Origin: Bedellia somnulentella
Taxonomy: Eukaryota; Arthropoda; Insecta; Lepidoptera; Bedelliidae
Length of the DNA stretch: 64,000 bases
Direction: 5' to 3'
NCBI GenBank assembly: GCA_963576735.1
Contig: CAUYWD010000246.1
Coordinates: forward strand, 1-64,000
A program made the position numbers and the translations under genes. Shown piece after piece: positions 46,414-56,613 of the stretch; position 1 is the first letter of the stretch, and each line of letters begins with the position of its first letter. The notes under the pieces are model-generated. The model did not search any database. It saw nothing but the letters and a program-made list of their open reading frames with translations, and had not been told where the DNA came from.

Positions 46414-46686
46414 TGCTGTGTAGTGTCGGCATAGAATAGCACTACCCCATCTCGTCCCGTGGGTGTTTCGTAGGAGTCGACTAAGGGAACAGGGCTTTTC
46501 CATCTTAGCCCTTACACCAATCCAAGGTCTGCCGCACCGAGGGATGCGTGGCCAGGGGAGAGCCTGGTCGCTAGCGTGCCGCCGTCCCGGAGCTTGGTGC
46601 ACTCCGGGTACTAAATAACCTTACCTAGTCAAGCGGGGCTCTGGCTAGGCGGACAGTTTATTTCCCTTGCTTTTCGTGGGGTCCAA

Positions 46687-49600
46687 ATGTGTTTCCAAAC
46701 AAAAATAAAACACGATGGCGGCGATGTGGCTCGCCACCTATCACGCCGTGGTTCCTTGCGGGGCGAAAAGTGGGCTGAAGAGACCCGCTTTGGTACGATG
46801 AATGTGTGTGGAGGGATGCAAGAAAAATTAGATGAAGTATGTTTGATTATGGAAGAAAGAGACCTAGATTTTCTGTGTGTAAATGAAACGAAGCGCAAGG
46901 AAAAAGAGGTTTCACAACTTGGCCCATTTACAGCTATCTGGTCGGGAGTAGCCGAGAGTGACAGAGCTTGCCAAGGCGTGGGACTTCTAATATCTGAAAG
47001 GATGGCTAAGTCCATGAAAGACTATGCATGTGTGAGTCCAAGGCTCCTATGGATAAAGGTGAAAGTAGGGCTGGTCCGGATGCGCATAATTTGCGTGTAT
47101 GCTCCGGACATGTCCAAATCACTATCCGAGAGGGAGGAGTTTTGGGTTTGTTAGACGATGTTGCGAATAGGTGTGATCAGAATGAGAGAATTGTTATGTT
47201 AGGAGATTTTAATGGTTGGGTTGGGGTGTCACGCAACGGTTGTGAAAGAGTTTTAGGAAAGTTTGGTGATATAAGAGTGAACGAGAATGGGGAGAAAGTG
47301 ATTGATGTATGTTTGGAGAGGAATCTTTGTGTTACGAACACGTTGATTGAACACAAAGATATCCATATGTATACTAGACAGAGAGGAAGCGAGAGAAGTA
47401 TGATAGATTTTGTGATAGTGGATGAAAGGCTAAGAGCAAAGGTTGTGTCTGGTGTCAACCAGAGTCTACAGGGGCATTAACGTTGGCACAGATCACTTCC
47501 TCGTGTTATCACGATTGAGGGGACTGTGCAAGCGTTGGCGTCACAGGGCCAAAGTGTCAACAACTGAATATGCGAGAGTAAAAGTGGAGAAATTGGAAGA
47601 GGATGAAAATATTAGAGATGAATATATGCAGAAATTGGACAACAGGCTAAGTTGCGTGGAGATGAAGGATGAATTGGAAATAGAAGAAGTATGGGATGTG
47701 CTCAAATCTTCAATGGTTGAATGTGCGACGGAAGTATGTGGATTGAGTAAAAGAACAAATAGACCACCAACAAGTTGGTGGGATAAAGATGTGAAAGAGG
47801 CAGTTGGAGATAAGAAGAAAGCTTGGTTAGATTTACTAGCGATTAAAGCTAGTAAACGAATGGATGCGAGAGTAACAGATGATGTAGTGAAGAATAGTGA
47901 AGATGAATATAAGAGTGTTAAGAATGAGGTTAAGAAGAAAATAGAAAAGAAAAAGCGTGATCTGATAGAATGGTGTGAGAGGAAACTCTCTGATAATTTC
48001 CGGAATAACCAAAAGTTGTTCTGGAAATATATCCGGAAAGATAAGGGAGTTTCCCAAAACACGAGAGTAAATGTTGTGAGAGATGAACAGGGTGAATTGG
48101 CGACGGATGAAAGTAGCATAAGACGAGTATGGAAGAACTATTTTGAGGGACTCTTTGAAAAACAGGATTCACCTATTTCTTCGCCAATTGGCAGCAATGT
48201 TGACTGGAATGAGGCATTGGGTGACAGTAGTGACAATGAGATTAGGAAGAAGTAATGAAAGCATTGAAAAGTATGAAAGTAGGGAAAGCGGCAGGGTATG
48301 ACAGGATAAGTATCGAAATGCTGAGGGCTGGTAAAGGGTTGGTGGCTTCCTGGCTGTACTTCCTTTTTCAAAAGTGTTGGTCGAGTGGTAAAGTACCACG
48401 AGATTGGTGCAGGGCAGTAATTGTGCCCTTATATAAAGGAAAAGGGTCACACCAGGAAGCTAAAAACTACCGCGGAATCAGCCTACTCAATGTTGTCGGT
48501 AAATTGTATGCAAAGGTATTGATTGAAAGAGTGATGAATGAAACAGATGATAAAATTTGGGATGTGCAAGCAGGATTTAGAAAGGGAATGGGATGTATGG
48601 ATCAAATCTTCTCTTTAAGGAGCATCACTGAAAAGTTCTTAGCCAAGAATCGAAAGGTGTATTGCTCCTTCATAGATTTAGAGAAGGCGTATGATAGGGT
48701 GGTAAGGAAGTATTTGTGGGAGGTGTTATCCAAGTTCGGCTTGGGGAGCCAACTTATACGTGCATTGGTATCACTCTATGAGGATTCTAGTGCATGTGTA
48801 AGAATAAACGGGGCAAACACAGACTGGTTCGGTATTTCTAGGGGTGTCCAACAGGGATGTGTAGCTTCTCCGTGGCTCTTCAACTTGTTCATGGATGACT
48901 GTCTGACAGAGTTGCGTGAAAGTGATTATGGACTGAAAATGGGTGGATTCGTCATCAAATGCCTCTTATTTGCATGTGCGTCGTTTGAAAGAAAAGGAAT
49001 GAGAGTGAATGTGGATAAAACCAAAACCATGGTTTTCGAGAGAGAGGAGAATATGACTGAATGCGTGATTGAGATCAATGGTAAGAGAGTGGAACAAGTG
49101 AAAGAGTTCGTATATCTGGGAAGTTTGTTTACTAGGGATGGAAAGTGTGATGAAGACATTGAAAGAAGAGTAAAAAAGGGTAATGCGGTAAATCAAAAAA
49201 AAAAAAAATCAAAAGATTTATTTGCCAAGTAACAGATTACACCATTTGTACTTAAACTAACGATCATTGTTTTACAAATTGTAATTTATAATGCAGCTAT
49301 TCTTTAGCTTTTTATGACATATTAAGAGGTCGAGTAGAAAAACAAAAGAATATTTCTTCGTTCAAAATGGAGCACTGGATAGTCTCATGTCTAGTTAATC
49401 GGTGTCCGAAAAGGCCCGAATGGCTGTGCATGATGCTGTCCTCGTTCCTACGCTTATGTATGGCAGTGAATGTTGGGTGTGGCAGAAGAAGCATGAAAGC
49501 AGAGTGAATGCAGTAGAAATGAGATCCCTCAGAAAAGTTTGTAATGTAAGGTTATGTGATCGTGTGAGGAATGATGTGATTCGTGAAAGGTGTGGTGTAA

Positions 49601-49908
49601 AAGATGATATTGTAAGAAAGATAGAAAAAGGAATGTTGAGATGGTTTGGGCACATATAGAGGATGGATGACAGTAAAGTGGTGAAAGAGATCTATAGAGC
49701 CAATGTGGAAGGTAATGTTAGTAAAGGACGACCTCGGAGGACATATTTAGATCAAATAGAAAATGTGCTCAAAAAGGCAGGTGTCCGAAGTACAAAGAAT
49801 AAAAGAGCATGTATGAAAAGATTGATGGATGTGAATGAAGCTAGAGAGGTTTGCCAGGATCGTACAAAGTGGCGATCGATAGTCTCTGCCTACCCCAATG
49901 GGAACTAA
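46687..49908 (+). pseudogene. RTE endonuclease-RT, multiply broken
   Basis: Pieces 46687-47154, 47160-47450, 47470-48250, 48255-49195 and 49400-49908 give the endonuclease (GTMNVCGG, VNETKRK, VYAPD, LGDFNGWVG), RT (PLYKGKG, NYRGISLL, QAGFRKGMG, IDLEKAYDRV, GVQQGCVASPWLFNLFMDD) and C-terminus (YGSECWVWQKKHE, LRWFGHI, KGRPRRTYLD). The YADD catalytic box is deleted (LLFA joined to CASFERKGM), exactly as at 14652-15860. Frame breaks lie near 47150, 47450 and 48250, and an in-frame TAG follows LRWFGHI at 49658. Confidence 0.88.
49196..49398. mobile_element. Short unidentified insertion in the RTE C-terminus
   Basis: About 200 bp of A/T-rich sequence beginning with an A-rich run (A12 at 49196-49208) between the codons for KGNAVN and SEKARMAVHD. 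It contains no ORF and resembles the A-rich 3' end of a retroelement in minus orientation. Target duplication not resolved; part of the host coding is missing, so a deletion may accompany it. Confidence 0.5.
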
Positions 49909-49918
49909 CGGCGTGAGA

Positions 49919-50271
49919 TAGTGATGCAACGGAACTGGCATAACGGAAGCAGAAACGGAAACAGATGTCAAAAGTAAATCTTAACGGAAGCGGAAACGGA
50001 AGCGGAAGCGGAAGCGTTAACACTATGAAAAAAAGATCAATTTTACATTAAAAAAAATATTTTATTAAATTTGTACGCTTGACGTCGTCGCTCGTGTACA
50101 ACTGTCCACGCGCGGCCCCCGCAACCACCCGCGCCGTGCCGCCATCGCCTCTACTGCTACGTTAAGACTTCTGTTATCAAGTTTGCGGAACCAGAAGCAG
50201 AAACAGAAGTGAAAAAACATGCGGAACTTCTGCAGTTGCGGAAGCGGAAGCAGAGTTCTGTTGCAACACTA
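49919..50271. mobile_element. hAT-type MITE, copy 2
   Basis: 353 bp, same terminal repeats and interior as 22848-23194, with one extra GGAAGC unit. It is flanked by perfect 8-bp duplications GCGTGAGA at 49911-49918 and 50272-50279. It sits in the 3' UTR of the RTE element, between the stop codon and the (TATG)n tail. Confidence 0.95.
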
Positions 50272-50300
50272 GCGTGAGAATATGTATGTATGTATGTATG

Positions 50301-50980
50301 CAATCACACGATAGAGCAATTTCACGTACCAACAAAATGATAAATATTTTCTGACACGAACCCAAAGCTTCTACACACCTTGAGTATGGTATTCAAAGAA
50401 CCGTATTAAATAGTTCTACAGGGCACATACCAAAATATTTGAATATGAAGAGATTTTAACCCCTCAATCGCAAGGGTAACACTAGCGGCCGATTTCAGTG
50501 AAATAAATAGTTGTGATAAAATCTGCCAAAAGCTTCTACGCACCTTGAGTATGGTATCAAAAGATCCGTATTAAATAGTTTTACAGGATGCATTTCAACA
50601 TATTTGAATATGAAGATATTTTAACCCTTCAATCACACGATAGAGCAATTTCACGTACAAAAAAATGATAAATATTTTCTGACGCGAACCCAAAGCTTCT
50701 ACACACCTTGAGTATGGTATCAAAAGAACCATATTAAATATTTCTACAGGATGCATACCAAAATATTCCAATATGAAGAAATTTTAACCCTTCAATCACA
50801 CGGTAGAGCAATTTCACGTACATAAAATTAATAAATATTTTCTGACACGAACCCAAAGCTTCTACACACCTTGAGTATGGTATTCAAAGAACCGTATTAA
50901 ATAGTTCTACAGGATGCATACCAAAATATTTGAATATGAAGAGATTTTAACCCCTCAATCGCAAGGGTAACCCTAGCGGC
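50301..50980. repeat. Satellite array 3
   Basis: Four monomers of the same ~163 bp family, continuing array 2 after the RTE insertion (the target duplication proves they were one array). It ends at CCCTAGCGGC, where TAGAGATGGG begins a different sequence. Confidence 0.95.
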
Positions 50981-51193
50981 TAGAGATGGGATTTTGCCCG
51001 GGCATTTTGGGTGGATTGGATTTATGCCCAATAGATATCCATAAATGCCGAATAAATGTCCATTACGTGGGCAGAAATCTTATTTAATTTTAATTTTTAA
51101 AATATCATCATTGTAAGAGTGTGGTTGATGTTAATATTTAAAATCATCATAAAATGACCTATTTTATTTAAAGAGTGAATAATAATAATAATA
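50981..51193. other. Possible hAT-like end, truncated
   Basis: Begins TAGAGATGGGATTTTGCCC right at the satellite border, which looks like a hAT-type terminus, and ends in AATAATAATAATAATAATG. No second terminus or target duplication was found. Confidence 0.35.
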
Positions 51194-51495
51194 ATGAAAT
51201 GCGGACTCTTGCAACAGACGCTGCCGTATTACAAGTATCTGCCGGAGCCAATCCTAGAAAACGACCGAGCCAAAATCTATTGGGACCGATCCGTTATCAC
51301 GGACAGGACTATTCTAGCGAATAAGCCTGATATCGTGGTATGGGATCGGCCGCAGTCGAGGGTGTTTCTAGTGGATGTCACTCCCTGACCCCGACCGACT
51401 GTTCTTTTGCCGGGGACTACCGCCTCTCCCATTTAAAATTAATATTTTCTTTTTCGGCCATGGGAGAGGCGAGGAACTAAAAGTCATGCCCATAA
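51194..51495 (+). pseudogene. Dong/R4-like LINE, endonuclease fragment and 3' tail
   Basis: The open piece 51194-51388 encodes the restriction-like endonuclease region (KPDIVVWDRP, FLVDVT) with the PD pair intact. It then jumps by deletion to the 3' UTR with the GGGAGAGGCG inverted repeat and ends in CATAATAATAATAAATAAA. It is preceded by a TAA-type repeat, consistent with insertion in or near TAA repeats. Confidence 0.8.
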
Positions 51496-51499
51496 TAAT

Positions 51500-53556
51500 A
51501 ATAAATAAAAAAAGCGTAGGGATGTGACGACCCCACCGCCCATTTTTGGAATGGCAGGATGATATGTTTGCCATTCCGGCTTTGCAAATAGTCTGCGCTT
51601 GAGTTTGTAGGTGTTGACCGTGTCTACAAACTGGTCCCAGCGCTGAATAGGGTGACAACGGTCTCCCCGGGGCAAGTGAGTGAAACCCCGGGTGAATCTT
51701 CGCTCATCATAATGAATACAGGGGATAATGATGAGCGTATAGGGCCGCTTCCCTTGGGTGATCGAAGGGGCACGTCTGGAGCTGGGGCTGGACGTGGCAG
51801 CATACGGTCCTCCAGGCACCGCGGACCGGCCTGACCACCTGGCCGGTCTGCGCGACCACCTCAGCCACCAGATGGCTTGGCATCGGTTGGGACTGAGGCA
51901 ACTCAGTCCCAGCAGTCGGTGCCCGCCGCTGGTGGAACAAGGCGCCGCATGGCATGGACGGTCGAAATGAATAGAAATGCCATGCGGGCCTATATTAGGG
52001 CCTCGGGTTCAAGAACTGGACGGACAGGTTATCGGGCAGCAATGTACCGCGAATTTCTGCGGCTGGAGCCCAATTTGACCGTCACAGAACAAAACCTGGC
52101 GGATCGAGTTCGGTACATACAGCGCTCAGAACTTTTTAGCACTACCGAACTCGAGCAATTGCGACGCGAGGCTGTTCCCCCGCTAGACGAAGAGCCACCT
52201 TTGCAGGTTCTCCCTCCAGTCCCTGAACGGGAAGTACGGAGGGAGCCAATTGCTAACCTGCTGGATGTGGGTGGTGCGGAAAGCGATTGGGGAACAGTCT
52301 CCCTGGATTTGGATTTGGTGAGGAGTGCACTCGAAGAGACGATCCTGGAATATCGCCAAGTGCCTCTCGAAAGGAGGCCAAGGCTGCCCCGAGTTCCTCT
52401 CAGCATCAAGGTTCGGGATGTCGTTGAGGCCGTCAATAACATGCTGCCCTCATTTTTAGAGAGCAGCATGGACCTTTGGGATACGGATTCAATTCTCTTT
52501 GGCGCCGCAATGACAGTTTGTCAATTTGTCGGCGTCTGGATGCCGCCAACAAGAGCTGGTGGCTCCTGCCAGGCTGGCAGTACTAGTCCCAGGACTAGTA
52601 CTGCCAGGCTGGCAGTACTAGTCCCAGGACTAGAACTAGGCCAGCCTGGATGAGGCGGATTGAAAACCGTATCACAAAGGCCAGAGTCCTCATCGGCAAA
52701 CTGACCAGCTTCAGATCAGGCAACAATAGGCCGAGGGTGGTGCGCTTCGTCAGGGAGGCATTCCCCGGTGAGAATGTCTTTGACAACTCGCCGGAGTTTG
52801 CCTGTAGACTTGTGGAGCGCATCGATGATCTGAAGCAGAAGATCGCTGCTTGGGGTAAGCGAATTAGGCGATATTCTGAAAGGGTAAAGAGGTACCAACA
52901 GAATCGTCTCTTCATGAGTGACCAGAAGAAGTTCTACAGAACTTTGGAGCGTCCCGATGTGGTTTCGACGGGTCAGCGACCGGAAAAAGCAGATGTAGTT
53001 GCCTTTTGGCGTGGGCTTTGGTCGCTGCCTGTTGATCACGATGAGTGCCTGTTGATGGTTCGAGGCGGTCGAGGGAGCGTGCGAATCCATAGCGCCTATG
53101 AACCCCGTCAACATATCCGAGGAGGATGTGGTGGCTGCGATCCGTAAGGCTCCGAACTGGAAAAGTCCGGGGCCGGACGGATTGCACCATTACTGGTTGA
53201 AGGGGTTCACGCGCTGTCACGCTACTCTCGCCCGTCAGTTCCAAAGCGCCCTCGAGAGTGGGACGCTCCCGAACTTCTTAACTACTGGGGTCACTCATTT
53301 AGCTCCAAAGAGCGATGCTACCGCGGATCCATCACAATACCGCCCCATTACTTGTCTTTGTACAATTTACAAGACCTTGACATCCGTTCTGAGCTCCAAA
53401 ATTACTCAACACATTGTTGATAACAATGTGATCTCTGGAGCTCAGAACGGATGTAGGGGCGGTAGTCGCGGTAGCAAGGAGCTGCTCCTCATCGACGCGG
53501 TCGTAGGCCAACTGGTCAAACGCAACCGTCGGAACTTCTCCGCTGGCTGGATTATT
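51500..53556 (+). pseudogene. Dong/R4-like LINE, 5' half
   Basis: High-GC sequence. Frames 51652-51834 and 51877-52653 give the N-terminal domain (GTRRRMAWTVEMNRNAMRAY, LTVTEQNLADRVRYI). 52650-53147 continues (RRIENRITKARVLIGKL) and 53098-53577 gives the RT front (KAPNWKSPGPDGL, YRPITCLCTIYKTLTSVLS). It breaks off at ~53556, before the RT catalytic boxes, where a Jockey-like fragment begins. A small duplication at 52565-52640 shifts the frame. It follows the tail of another Dong-like copy head to tail. Confidence 0.8.
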
Positions 53557-54139
53557 AAAAAACCTGGATCCCTATAAATCCGGAGGCCCAGATGATATAC
53601 CCCCTATCTTTATTATCAACTGTGCTAAAAGTATCGCGGCTCCACTATCCATTCTTTTTAGGCGATCTTTTGCGGAGGGTATTGTGCCCAGTATTTGGAA
53701 GTCCGCATTTATAACACCAATCCACAAGAAGGGTGATAAAAGTCACGTTGAAAATTATAGGCCTATATCTAAGCTATACCTTTTTGGAAAAACGCTCGAG
53801 AGACTAGTTTACGACCAATTGTACGCAGCATTACAGAACGATTTTAATGATGAACAGCACGGCTTCCTCAAAAAACGGTCGACCACGACAAACCTACTAC
53901 TAGCGACTGACTATATTTAGCGAGTGAAGGTATGGAAAATGGCGAACAAGTAGATGTTGTGTATACGGACTACCAAAAATCCTTTGATCTTATAGACCAT
54001 CAAGTTGTGCTGAGGAGGTTAGTTGAATCTGGCATACATGGCGACCTTTTGAGATGGTTTGAATCATACATTCGAAATCGTAGCCAAGCAGTTGCACTTC
54101 AGGGGTTTATGTCAAGCTGGTCAAGTATTCCGTCTGGTG
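53557..54139 (+). pseudogene. Jockey-like RT fragment A
   Basis: Starts in frame at NLDPYKSGGPDDIPP, passes SAFITPIHKKGDKSHVENYRPIS, QHGFLKKRST and YTDYQKSFDLIDH (catalytic Asp block), and ends at SSIPSGV, just before the PQG motif. A stop at 53918-53920 breaks it. Truncated at both ends. Confidence 0.8.
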
Positions 54140-54532
54140 TGGCAGCATGGTTACCCGAACAGAAAAGGCATGACATTTTATCTGGTACCAGGTCACAGCT
54201 TTCACTCCCTGGCATTTAGAACAGCGTTGTTTTGACCTGCACTGTGCTTTGATGTGACCAAAACGGCAACAGTTTAGACATTGAATGGTCGGTAGCTGAT
54301 ATAGTTCTACAAGCAGAGAGTTTTTATAGCTAAAAACTCTCTCTGGCAATATTTGACCTTGAACAGTTATTACCACTGACTGAGTGGGAACCCAAGACAC
54401 TAAACCCTCATTAATGACTTTACGGTTCAGTCGTCTAGCTTTTAAAACTATACCACAACCTGTTGGTAACTCAAGTAATTCTACAAATTTATTCATGTCC
54501 CATTCAACAGGGACACCACGTACTAGCCCCAT
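54140..54532 (-). pseudogene. Jockey/I-type LINE ORF1 fragment with zinc knuckles
   Basis: Minus-strand frame of ~130 residues: MGLVRGVPVEWD, VLKARRLNRKV, QTVVITVQGQ-like VVITVQGQILPERV, then zinc knuckles CLNCCRFGHIKAQC and CSKCQG. This is the nucleic-acid-binding part of a gag-like ORF1. It abuts RT fragment A tail to tail at ~54140, so the two are not one element in normal order. Confidence 0.75.
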
Positions 54533-54535
54533 TTC

Positions 54536-54850
54536 TTTTTTTTTTTTTTTTTTTTTTTTTTTTATTATATTTGGGACATCAACAGCATATAACTTAAAAT
54601 AACATAATGGTTAACAAAGTACAAACATAAGGCCAGTGACAGATATCCACAGAAAATTCCGACAATACTTACAAAGAAGAAAAACTTAGCAGTTAAAACT
54701 AACTAAACTTAGACTTAAACTTAACTTAGTAACAGACATAACCCATAAATAGGAAATAAAATATGATCTACATTTAAATTTGAAAAGTGGGTAAAAAAAA
54801 ACAAAACGGAGATAATAAAGTGCAATATGAAGAGTATAACTGTTATATGA

Positions 54851-54901
<51 letters not shown>

Positions 54902-55069
54902 TATGTGTGCATGTTTTATCACTTGTTTCCCTCATCATCCTCTATTAAAAATTTAATGATGTCATGACGGATCACACTGAATGATGGGATAGTAGCCTTT
55001 AATTTATTGCTTAAAAGAATAGGGTGGGAAAGGAATTCATTGGCCGACTGGGCAGATAAATACTGCTAC
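54536..55069 (-). mobile_element. LINE 3' UTR remnant with poly-T run
   Basis: Begins with ~28 T at 54536-54563 (a poly-A tail read on minus), followed by TTATATTTGGGACATCAACAGC, the same 3' end type as at 17240 and 26500. The rest is non-coding, with a GT microsatellite at 54853-54908, up to the mitochondrial junction. Confidence 0.65.
54853..54908. repeat. (GT)n microsatellite
   Basis: About 20 uninterrupted GT units, then GTAT/GTGT variants. Confidence 0.95.
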
Positions 55070-55762
55070 CCTGTTTCTGCAGTGTCTTCAACAGGTTGTG
55101 CTCCAATTCAAGTTAATAAAATGATAATATTAATTATAAATCAAAATAATATTTTATTTAATGGATAAAATTGATTTCCTTGAATTTTTTTATTATAAGT
55201 AGAAGGTAAAATTATTAGAATTATAATAGATATAAATAAAGCAATAACACCTCCTAACTTATTAGGAATTGACCGAAGAATTGCATATGCGAATAAAAAA
55301 TATCATTCCGGTTGAATATGAATAGGAGTTACTAATGGATTAGCCGGGATAAAATTGTCAAGATCTCCTAATAAGTATGGTCTAATTAATGTTAATAAAA
55401 TTAAAATAAATAATAAAATTATAAATCCAATTAAGTCTTTGTATAAGAAAAAGGGGTAAAACGGGATTTTATCAATATTTCTATTGATTTCTAGTGGATT
55501 ATTTGATCCTGTTTGATGGAGAAATAATAAATGAATTATTACTATAAATGAAATAATAAAGGGTAAGATAAAGTGGAATGTATAAAATCGGGTTAATGTT
55601 GCGTTATCAATAGCAAATCCTCCTCAAATTCAATTTACTAATTCTGTTCCTAAATAGGGAATAGCTGATAGAAGATTAGTAATTACTGTTGCCCCTCAAA
55701 ATGATATTTGCCCTCAAGGTAAAACATATCCTATGAAAGCAGTGGCTATTAGTATAAATTAT
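55070..55762 (-). pseudogene. cob: Mitochondrial cob (cytochrome b) segment in the nucleus
   Basis: Minus strand encodes, in the invertebrate mitochondrial code, cytochrome b from ATAFMGYVLPWGQMSFWGA through [26 protein letters not shown], the [14 protein letters not shown] haem-binding region and QPVEDTAE at the end. About the first quarter of the gene is missing. ATA for Met and TGA for Trp would not be read correctly in the nucleus. I saw no frame break, so the transfer looks recent. It joins nad4 at ~55762 in the same orientation. Confidence 0.9.
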
Positions 55763-56613
55763 TTGAATAAATATAAACTATAACCAGCTCTAAAAAAAGA
55801 TAATAACATTAATATAATTAAAGAATAAGAAGATCATCTTATAATTCTATTTATTAATCTAATTTCCCCTAAAAGATTTATTGAGGGTGGAGAAGATATA
55901 TTAGATGACAATAATAAAAATCATCATATTCTTATAGAAGGTATAAAATATATTATACCTTTATTAATAAATAATCTTCGTCTATGAAATCGCTCATAAT
56001 TAATATTAGCTAAACAAAATAAACCAGATGAACATAAACCATGACCGATTATTATAATATAGGAACCTATAAACCCTCAATAATTTAAAGTTATAATTCC
56101 TCTAATTACTAAACTTATATGAGCAACTGAAGAATAGGCAATTAACGACTTTATATCAATTTGGCAAAAACATATTAATCTAATATAAAATCCCCCAATT
56201 AATCTAATAATAATCCAAATAAATCTTAATTTATTTGAAATTCCCTGTAAAAAAATTAATAATCGCATTAATCCATAACCCCCTAATTTTAATATAATCC
56301 CAGCTAAAATTATAGAACCTGAAACAGGAGCCTCAACATGAGCTTTAGGCAATCATAAATGCAATCAATATATAGGTATTTTTACTAAAAATGCTATAAT
56401 CATTATTAAGTAAATCAATAAAAAAATTAAATCAATAAATTTTAATATATATATATTTATAAAATAATAATTTTGATAAATATATAAAATTCCCAATAAT
56501 AAAGGTAAAGAAGCAAATAAAGTATAAAATATTATATATAATCCAGCCTGTAAACGCTCTGGTTGATATCCTCAACCTAAAATTAAAAATAATGTAGAAA
56601 TTAATCTTGCCTC
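55763..56613 (-). pseudogene. nad4: Mitochondrial nad4 segment in the nucleus
   Basis: Minus strand encodes ND4 from ARLISTLFLILGWGYQPERL through [42 protein letters not shown] and MSWSSYSLIMLMLLSFFS. Both gene ends are missing. In insect mtDNA nad4 and cob are coded on opposite strands, with nad4L, trnT, trnP and nad6 between them. Here they are adjacent in one orientation, so two mtDNA pieces were joined. The right end runs into a patatin gene within a poly-A stretch at 56613-56625. Confidence 0.9.

Larger units (their letters stand above)
46414..50300 (+). mobile_element. RTE-clade LINE inserted in satellite, 12-bp target duplication
   Basis: Flanks are CAATCACACGAT at 46402-46413 and 50301-50312, both satellite sequence. 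It starts TGCTGTGTAGTGTCGG and ends in (TATG)n. Compared with the copy at 12466 it has ~60-150 bp more 5' UTR, so it may be full length at the 5' end. It contains two later insertions: 49196-49398 and the MITE at 49919-50271. Confidence 0.93.

Noticed and set aside
54686..54922. His/Thr-rich ORFs on the minus strand
   Set aside because: Translation of the GT microsatellite.
56077..56352. Nuclear protein-coding gene of 91 residues
   Set aside because: It is part of mitochondrial nad4 read in the wrong code; ATA and AGA codons give the mitochondrial protein instead.
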